Origin: Scylla paramamosain
Lineage: Eukaryota; Arthropoda; Malacostraca; Decapoda; Portunidae
Assembly (NCBI RefSeq): GCF_035594125.1
Contig: NC_087191.1
Location: 4,694,467 to 4,758,466 of the forward strand
Direction: 5' to 3'
Length of the DNA: 64,000 nucleotides
Position 1 is the first letter of the stretch, and the number at the start of each line of letters is the position of its first letter. Below, in pieces: positions 57,862 through 64,000 of this stretch. A program made the translations under genes and the position numbers. Below the pieces are notes generated by a model. It saw nothing but the letters and a program-made list of their open reading frames with translations, was not told where the DNA came from and ran no database searches.

Positions 57862-58799
57862 TTACGCCTCAGAAAGCCGCGGAAGGGCCGGACAATTCCA
57901 TTCAATATTCCCACTCATCCTGATCCAACACCCGCTCCTCCACACTCTTATGCACTTGAACCAGAAAAGAGGCATACCGATCATTTGCTCTACCTCAGGC
58001 TGCACACCTGCCAACTCATATACAAAGTTCTTTATTTGAACCACGATAATGTAAGGATTCACTCGCGATATGAATATGCGAGCCTTCCGTTCTTGACGTA
58101 GAACTGCTGCCAGATTCGTGCCTTTCTTCCTCCCCAGTGGGGGTGTTGGTCGTGGGATGCAATGAAGGAAGCCATCCTTATTCCTCCAATAGCCTCTAGA
58201 AATAGTGGGATCATAGGGAGCCGGACCGCCACCGTTACTGCTGGTGGCTACACAGGTGTCATAGCCATTACCACCACTTACACCCCATGGTAAGGTGCCA
58301 CGTGTGCCAACGGCAGTGGATGGAGGGGCATGGAGCAGTGGTGGTCTTTTGCGACGTTGCAAGCGCGCCCACTGTTGCTGAAGTTGTTATTCTCGTTGTT
58401 GATGTTGCTGTTGGCGTTGTTGCAGTTGCTGCCGCTGCTGCTGCTGCGTAGATGAACCATTCCATGTGTTAGTTCGCATGACATCGCTGAACAAATCAGG
58501 TTCAGAGCAGCAAATATGGGAGGATCTTCAGTAGGTAGGTTCTGAAGGATATTGTACATTGTACCTAAGGCGTCCTTGGCTCTTCGATGCTTCATCCTAT
58601 GTTCACTGAGGTCTTCAGGATTCACTGGGAATTCCTCATACAGTAGGTATCTCGCCTTCATTATCTTATCGCTCTTATAAAATTGTTTCATGAAGTTGAT
58701 TAGGACATGTTTGGCACATAGCTGCATCTTGCACCATAAGAAACATATCACATCGTTGAATATTGGATATTTACCATTAATCTTTCCATTGACATGCAT
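57862..58799 (-). pseudogene. Unidentified two-domain ORF1-like protein
   Basis: Two overlapping minus-strand frames. The upstream one (58799-58278) has FNDVICFLWCKMQLCA, FYKSDKIMKARYLLYEEFP and a FAALNL segment. The downstream one (58362-57862) has KARIFISRVNPYIIVVQI, a short alpha/beta domain. They appear joined by a frameshift in a CAG-rich stretch (about 58377-58450; Gln-rich in one frame, Ser/Asn-rich in the other). The domain pair resembles ORF1 proteins carried by some invertebrate retrotransposons, but I cannot name the family. It lies inside the Ty3/gypsy element where RT would be expected. Confidence 0.4.
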
Positions 58800-59059
58800 T
58801 TGAAAAAAAAAAATCCTTCAGTATCCCCAATATTCAACATAGAAAATGGGATATCAGCTGATAGATCTCAGGCAACGGTGGTGGTCCTAACTGCGCATGC
58901 ACAGAAAATGGAGCAGGGAGCAAGGGGGGAGTGTAGAAAGAAAGCCCAGATATCTTCCTTACAAATCAATGTCCAAACACCCTTTACACCTTGTAGATAG
59001 TGCCACTTTTAAGTACATGTATTCACACACCTGTGTGCTCAAATATGGTGCACTGGGAC

Positions 59060-59990
59060 TTCTTCTTGATCTATAAAGGAATGTTGTGGAGCCGCTTGAA
59101 TCCAGTGTTTACACCACAACGCCATGTTCAAAAGGAGAAATTCCGGTTCTGTCGTTAGGGACATCCCTGAGGGCAAAAAGTGTGGGTAACGGCGCCATTC
59201 TCAGGGCTTGTCTGAACACAATTTCCGAAGTACCATTTTCAGGGTGCTGTGGAGTCTTGCAACACGTCCATTTCCACTGAGATGGTATGAGGTCGTAAAA
59301 TCTGATTTCACTCCAAGCAACCTTTGTAGTTCCGACATCAACTGGGAGGTGAACTGGGTTCCACGGTCCGACAAGATCTCCCTGGGAATTCTTACTCGGG
59401 CGAAGATGGTAAGTAGAGCCTCAGAGACAGAGATAGTGTCAATATCCTTGAGTGATATGGCTTCTGGAAACCCAGTGGAAAAATCAATGTGTCAATATCC
59501 TCAAGTGGCATGGCTTTTGGAAACCCAGTGGAAAAATCAATAAGGGTTAAAATGTAGTGATGTTCATCTGAAGAGGCAGGAGTTAAGGGGCCCACTAAAT
59601 CTATAGCAACAGTGGAGAAAGGTTCAGTCACCACTGGCAACGGCTGAAGGGGCACTGGTCGTACTCATCCCTTGGGAGACGCGCTGGCACTTGGGAGGCG
59701 CTTGTCACAGGATCAGCAATAGTCCCTGAAATCGGCTCCCATTTCTGGCCAGAAGTAGTCTTGGGTAACCTTCATCTGGATATTCCTGTAAGAAAAATGA
59801 CCAGCCAAGGGTCTTTCATGAGCAGTACGTAATACAATAGGCCGACATTCCTTTGGAACGACGAGAGACAGGCTGCCAATTTCCCTAGGACAATCAGAGG
59901 TGATGCATTTACGGTATAAGAGGCCGTTTTCTAAGATGAACTGGAAGGTGGAACAATTGCGTGCTTCATCAACCTCACCTGAAGAAGCTT
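59060..59990 (-). pseudogene. Ty3/gypsy integrase
   Basis: An HHCC-type zinc finger (AHERPLAGHF ... DYFWPEM ... C..C with a stop between the cysteines) lies at about 59850-59700. It is followed by a core with FSTVAIDLVGPLTP (first Asp), ILSDRGTQFTSQ (second Asp) and NGRVARLHSTLK, where the third catalytic residue, normally Glu, is Ala. The frame changes near 59390, and a short stretch (59440-59540) is locally duplicated. It is inactive. Its place directly downstream of protease and upstream of RT is the notable point. Confidence 0.8.
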
Positions 59991-60001
59991 TAGTTCGTAA
60001 G

Positions 60002-60788
60002 TCAGCCAGGGGCTGGGCAAGCCTCTTGAAGTCGGCCCAATTCTTGGGGAGCTAAGTCCAGCGGCTGAAGTTTAGGAAGAATTAAAGTATGAACTCTTTT
60101 CAACTTCCCTGCTCTGATTTGCATGGCACATACCTGGGTGGTAGTGGAGATTACGTCAGCAGCAGAAGCTCCAGGACATACGGAAGGCCAGGTCATCATC
60201 CTTGTTGGTAGCGGCAGCAGGAGTGTCAATAGGATCTTGCTCAGTTTGCCCACTGTCATCAGAGGGCGGTTCCTCATTAGATTGGCGAGGATCGTTAACG
60301 CCAGGGATGTTCCCAACGAGAGCAGTCGCGAATTTGATTGGCGCCCTCACAGCGTCAGTACAACCCATGTAGAAAGGACACCATAGGTAGCAACGAACGA
60401 CTGGAAACTCATCGACGTGTCCTAGGTAGTCTGACACTTTGACCTTAGGAAAAAGAGATGGGTCTATGTCGGATAGCATCTCTTCTGAGACTACAACACC
60501 AGAACAACCAGTGTCTCTAATGATGGTCGAAGGCCAGAATCCATTAATGGTACCAGCCACGGTGAAACCAGGAACACTTCGATCTTCCACACAAAACCGA
60601 ACCTTGTATTGGGGAGTGGTGGGAGTTAGGTGATCCTTGAAAGCTCGTGGATTTTTGGGCAACGTGGTCGAATGTGGCCCTCCTCTCCACAGTTGTGACA
60701 CCTCATCATGGACGCAGCGGGCTTTGCAGGAGGGGACACGATTTGCTTGGAAGGAGGCATAGCCCTGGGTGGCAACTTCTTGGGTCAT
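60002..60788 (-). pseudogene. Ty3/gypsy protease and linker region
   Basis: The minus strand reads NGFWPSTIIRDTGCSGVVVS, a retropepsin active site (D-T-G), preceded by VRFCVEDRSVPGFTVAGTI. A linker with VHTLILPKLQPLDLAPQEL leads towards the integrase zinc finger in another frame. Gag and protease reading join near 60650. Partly open, so moderately recent. Confidence 0.7.
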
Positions 60789-61532
60789 AGAGATGTAGAA
60801 TCCCTTGGATAGGCATTATGAACAGACGCCCAATAATCAGCAAGGCTGGCCACATCCTCCAACTTCATGTCTCTTCGCACCTTAAGAGTCGAAGCTTGAG
60901 GGTTAGTGAGGACAGAAACTGATCAAGCAAAAAAAAATCCCTCAGATCATCGTGCTCCTTTTTAACCTTCCACGATTCAAGCCAGGAATCGAGTAATCTG
61001 CCTAGTTGAGTGAGGAACTGCTGATAATTTTGTCCTACCCTAATCTTGGCACACTTAAACTCTTGGCGATTCTTGCTGAATCCTGTCAGTAAAGCTTGCT
61101 TAAGTAAATCGTAGTCATCGGTGGTGGAAGGTGGGAAAGAGATACACAGTTCAGCGGCCTTACCCGTGACAAGACAACCGAGTCGAGTGGCATAACTATC
61201 TGTCAATTTTTAACAAGGCTGCCACCCGTTCAAATCTAACCGGGTAGGTAGCAATATCATCTTCATCCTTGTAGCCAGGTAAGGTAGACCTGGTAACAGG
61301 ATCCCTGATTGTTAAAGGCTATGACTGCCTGGTAGCTGAATCCTGAATCTCCGCCAGTCAAATCTCCTCTCTCTCCACTTGTTTTTTCTGCTCGCTCCGC
61401 TTGTCTTTCCTCTCGCTCTCGCTGACGTTCCTCCTGCAGAAATGCCTGCTGTTACCTGATCCATTGGCTCACCTCCGTGCTTTCCAGACCCAAGGGCTCG
61501 GCCTGGCACTCGAGCTTGTGAAAATCAGCCAT
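60640..61532 (-). pseudogene. Ty3/gypsy gag with zinc knuckle
   Basis: ATG at 61532 (MADFHKLECQAEP), then an arginine/glutamate-rich coiled segment. A capsid-like region follows at 61206-60865 (LGCLVTGKAAELCIS, DYDLLKQALLTGFSKN, GQNYQQFLTQLGRLL) and a CCHC knuckle CHNCGEEGHIRPRC near 60700. The frame is broken at several points, including a stop after VSQWIR. The layout is that of Ty3/gypsy gag. Confidence 0.72.
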
Positions 61533-61761
61533 GTTAAATGAATGGCAGGAGATGGTAACAACAAAAATTACCACACCTCAGAGACAAAACCGCACCTCAC
61601 TAAAAGATAACAACAACAACAACACAACAACAACTCTTGACAGAGTTGGGTGAGAGGACAACAAATCCGCACCACACTCCCGGGCCTCAGGCAGCAAGGG
61701 CGCGAACTGGCGACTAACACACGCACAATCTGCAGAAGTTGCGAAGACGTGAACAGCAGCC

Positions 61762-61784
61762 GAATCCTGGCGAGGTCGCCAATA
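61762..61784 (-). promoter_or_regulatory. Primer-binding site of the Ty3/gypsy element
   Basis: On the minus strand, directly after the LTR end ...CCCTGACA, comes TATTGGCGACCTCGCCAGG. TGG at this position is where a tRNA 3'-CCA primes minus-strand synthesis. The TGGCGACC start is shared with several Ty3/gypsy elements reported to use tRNA-Arg. Primer identity was not verified. Confidence 0.6.
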
Positions 61785-62360
61785 TGTCAGGGCTGGGTTG
61801 ACTACTCTTCCTGTCAACACTCCTTCTAAGATTGGGATGTAAAGAAAATGAGGGAGAACGGAACTCCACAATCATAATTAACAAAAGCACAAACCCACAA
61901 CCCAACAATAACAGAGATATCCAGCAATATCACCAAGAGTCCTGGGGAAGTCCCTGGAAGCCGGCGTCCTAGCAGCCGTAGGAATCTCGCCTCGGCCAGC
62001 AGGGGTTGAACCAGGAACGAGTTGGGGCCGACAGCAGATGAGTGCCAGGTACTGAGGGCAGGTGAGATCAGCCCACAATCTTCACCGAAGCCTTCCGGAG
62101 TGGTAGAGGAGAACAGCTGACCAGAGGTGAGAGCTGTCTGCTGCCTGGTGTCTACTGGCCTCACGATGTCAGCTCCGGCAGAATTCCCCCTACCAAGAAG
62201 GGAGGGGGTGGTGACGAGGGCACTCGAGGCGTTGCTCCAAAGCGGTGAATCATGAGGAGTCAGCAGCCCGAGTCCCTTCTGCTCGAGGATTCAAGAGGAG
62301 GAAGAGAAACTTTGGGCAAGACACTCCGCCCTTAACGTGGAGAAAGGACGATCATTCCTC
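61785..62360 (-). repeat. LTR (5' copy of the minus-strand element), truncated
   Basis: Starts TGTCAGGGCTGGG and matches 40360-40819 up to GATCATTCC, where a second LTR element has inserted at 62361. The outer roughly 60 bp (with the CACACA end) is displaced beyond the window. Scattered substitutions between the LTRs indicate age. Confidence 0.85.
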
Positions 62361-62632
62361 TGTAGTGACTGGCCAGCCAGCTAGACATGCCACGCTAATC
62401 TTCGTGGATTCCCAACATGCTAAGCTACCCAGGTGTGGGACCGGCAAGACTCAAAGTTAGGTCAGATTAAGCACCTGGGAGCTGGGGGAACACACGAGGC
62501 AGCAGTTAGTCTCGCCTCAACTCTCGTCTTGCACACCCATGGCCGCTCGCCCGGGTATAGCTATACACCAACAATAAACCCAAGACTGTGGTCTGTGTTT
62601 GCCTCCATGTCCTTGGCGTAGAGAACACTAGA
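62361..62632 (+). repeat. 5' LTR of the second element
   Basis: Starts TGTAGTGACTGG and ends about ACACTAGA, an approximate inverted pair TGTAGTG/CACTA-A. It contains AATAAA at about 62572 and is followed by GTTGGTGACCGCTGGAG, a TGG-starting primer-binding site. The second LTR is not in the window. Confidence 0.65.
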
Positions 62633-62667
62633 GTTGGTGACCGCTGGAGTGACGCCGCCACGAAAGA

Positions 62668-63229
62668 CATGCGCGACGTTCCCGCCTTCACATACGATGT
62701 GGCCACATGGTTCCTACACCTTGAAGCAGTTTGGGATGGTGTGGATGGTCTTGCCGATCAGCTTCGATACCAGGCTGTGGTCAGGGCACTCCCATCAGAG
62801 GTGGCGGCCCATCTCGCCGGGGTGCTAGCTGAGCCGCCGGCAGACAACAGGTTTGCTGCCGTCAAATCCGGCCTCATGGCCGCCTTCGGGAGGACGCCGA
62901 AGGCATATTTCTCGGCGCTCGACACCGTGTGCTTCGGAGGCTGTCGCCCTTCAACACTCCTGGTGCGCATGAGCGACCTCAACAGACCGGCAGGGCACAC
63001 ACTTTCTGACGCGATGCTGCAGTACCGGCATTCAACCCTCATGCTGCATCCTGTACACGTGCAGCTGGCGGCGGCACGCCACTCTCTGTCCCTGGCTGAG
63101 TACTCCGGGCTCATGGACACGGTCTACGAGGCTCACCTGACATCGCTTCCCTTGCCCCTCAGCCCATCCACCTGTGGCTGTGGCACCACCAGACCGGCCC
63201 AGGGGACCGCCGAGCACTCGTACAGCTAA
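62668..63229 (+). CDS. Gag protein of the second Ty3/gypsy element
   Basis: The first plausible ATG after the primer site is at 62668 (MRDVPAFTYDVATWFLHLE). The pattern P.F.......WF..LE..., then LRYQAVVRALPSEVAAHLAG and AAVKSGLMAAFGRTP, is the conserved N-terminal gag domain of many animal Ty3/gypsy elements (the capsid-like DUF7041 type). It is open to the stop at about 63229, about 187 codons. No zinc knuckle precedes the stop. In the element it would assemble the particle. Confidence 0.7.
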
Positions 63230-63291
63230 GTGCCCATGAACCCCGTCGCACTCCACAGCGTCCATGCCCAGCCGGGGACAGAGGACAAGAC

Positions 63292-63987
63292 GTGCCCCTC
63301 ACCTTCGCCAGCGCACGACACGGCATTCACGACAACCCATCTGGCCTCAGTGGAAGCGTCCCTGCAACGTCTGGAAGCCGTCCTTGCGGTCGCGCCCGCT
63401 CGTTTCGGGGTGGCGGTGCGGAACTGTCAGCCGCCATATGCCTGGCCCTGCCAGGGAAACATGACACGCAGGGACCGCTGATCATCCCGGCACTCACCGC
63501 CTCTCCGTTTCCGGCCCCTGCCGGCCTGCCATTGCTCCTTCGGGAGCACCTGCCCGACTCGCCCTCGCCCTCACCGCCTGCTCGGGTCCGCCCTCGTCAC
63601 TTCGCTCAGCCCCGTGGGTCACCTCACTCCGTTCGCCCATCTCCGCCTTCCCGGATGCCAGAACAGCCTTCCTCCTGTCAGCGTGCGCTCCTGTGGGTAA
63701 AGGACACCTGCTCAGGGGCGCGGTTCCTGGTAGACTCGGGGGCGGAGGTGAGTGTCGTACCGGCTACAGAGAAAGACCGCCAATCGCAGCCCCGCACGAC
63801 ATACGACCTTCTGGCCGCCAACCACACCCCTATCGCCACATACTGCACATGGACTCTCTGCCTGGGACTCCTACCATCCTCCCGTTTTCCCTGGGCATTT
63901 GTGGTGGTGGACGTGGATCACCTGATCCTCGGCATGGATTTCCTCGCAGCTTACAACCTCCTCATGGACCCCCACAATGGCTGGTGA
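63292..63987 (+). CDS. Pol N-terminal part with retropepsin, second element
   Basis: The open frame (231 codons) overlaps the gag region in another frame, has a Pro-rich linker, then CSGARFLVDSGAEVSVVPA with the D-S-G catalytic triad of retroviral-type proteases and LILGMDFLAAYNLLMD, the conserved ILG.DFL flap-side motif. The frame reaches a TGA at about 63985-63987, very near the window end. RT would lie further right. The protease itself looks intact. A frameshift between gag and pol is usual in this family. Confidence 0.78.
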   Translation: MPLTFASARHGIHDNPSGLSGSVPATSGSRPCGRARSFRGGGAELSAAICLALPGKHDTQGPLIIPALTASPFPAPAGLPLLLREHLPDSPSPSPPARVRPRHFAQPRGSPHSVRPSPPSRMPEQPSSCQRALLWVKDTCSGARFLVDSGAEVSVVPATEKDRQSQPRTTYDLLAANHTPIATYCTWTLCLGLLPSSRFPWAFVVVDVDHLILGMDFLAAYNLLMDPHNGW

Positions 63988-64000
63988 TGAAGGCGCCGTC

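Larger units (their letters stand above)
40360..62360 (-). mobile_element. Ty3/gypsy-type LTR retrotransposon with INT upstream of RT, host to a Polinton
   Basis: Direct LTRs are at 40360-40819 and 61785-62360. On the minus strand the internal order is PBS (61784 downward), gag (61532-60640), protease (about 60650-60340), integrase (59990-59060), then after foreign DNA RT (41975-41525) and RNase H (41500-41063), directly followed by the 3' LTR. Integrase before RT and RNase H last is the arrangement described for Gmr1-like Ty3/gypsy elements. Foreign insertions are the Polinton (about 41975-57610), a Jockey-like tail (57633-57772) and an unidentified ORF1-like gene (57862-58799). The N-terminal half of RT was not found on the right side, so a deletion is likely. 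Confidence 0.75.
62361..64000 (+). mobile_element. Second Ty3/gypsy-type element, 5' part
   Basis: LTR, primer-binding site, gag and protease on the plus strand; the rest lies beyond the window. It is inserted in the LTR of the other retrotransposon. Its GC-rich coding sequence contrasts with the AT-rich neighbours. Confidence 0.75.

Overview
The window looks like a transposon-dense stretch of an arthropod genome, most likely a decapod crustacean (inference). The evidence is three spliced exons of an ionotropic-receptor-like gene, degenerate TTAGG-type (CCTAA) repeats, very long (AT)n and (ATT)n microsatellites, and an unusually varied load of nested transposable elements. There are no bacterial-style operons. 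Nothing resembling a CRISPR array or an rRNA gene was seen.

Layout. 1-14 kb: a Jockey-like LINE copy, a tRNA-derived SINE inside AT arrays, a decayed RNase-H-bearing LINE on the minus strand, another Jockey-like copy, a Penelope-like element with RT and GIY-YIG, and LINE fragments. 14.5-15.65 kb: microsatellites. 15.66-34.19 kb: the 3' end of an ionotropic-receptor-like host gene (exons at 15659-15837, 33729-33897 and 34068-34190). Its roughly 17.9-kb intron is filled with a CR1/L2-like LINE (itself split by a near full-length Jockey-like copy), a trinucleotide array, a BEL/Pao element split by Jockey-like copies, and further Jockey-like copies. 35.6-37.9 kb: a dead PIF/Harbinger transposon with CCTAA-type repeats. 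38.6-40.36 kb: more Jockey-like fragments.

40.36-62.36 kb is one Ty3/gypsy-type retrotransposon on the minus strand (LTRs at 40360-40819 and 61785-62360). Its integrase lies upstream of the RT-RNase H, a gene order known from Gmr1-like elements. Inside it lies the most notable object: a nearly intact Polinton/Maverick (adintovirus-like) element at about 41975-57610. All its genes are on the minus strand, in the order minor capsid (penton), protein-primed DNA polymerase B, packaging ATPase, integrase with chromodomain, two small conserved ORFs, a macro-domain-like protein, a small basic protein with a glycine-rich amphipathic stretch, major capsid protein, adenain-like protease, and an acidic low-complexity protein. 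It is bounded by roughly 0.93-kb near-identical terminal inverted repeats built from tandem sub-repeats. The set covers a self-synthesising, virus-like life cycle: integrase for insertion, PolB for replication, ATPase plus protease plus two capsid proteins for virions.

Two features of this element deserve attention. The polymerase gene appears to have four exons with consistent phase, adding an N-terminal cysteine-rich zinc-binding module that is not visible in the uninterrupted ORF. Several genes are packed with ATGA overlaps or gaps of 3-13 nt, as in viruses.

The right edge (62361-64000) is a second Ty3/gypsy-type element on the plus strand, inserted in the LTR of the first and running off the window.
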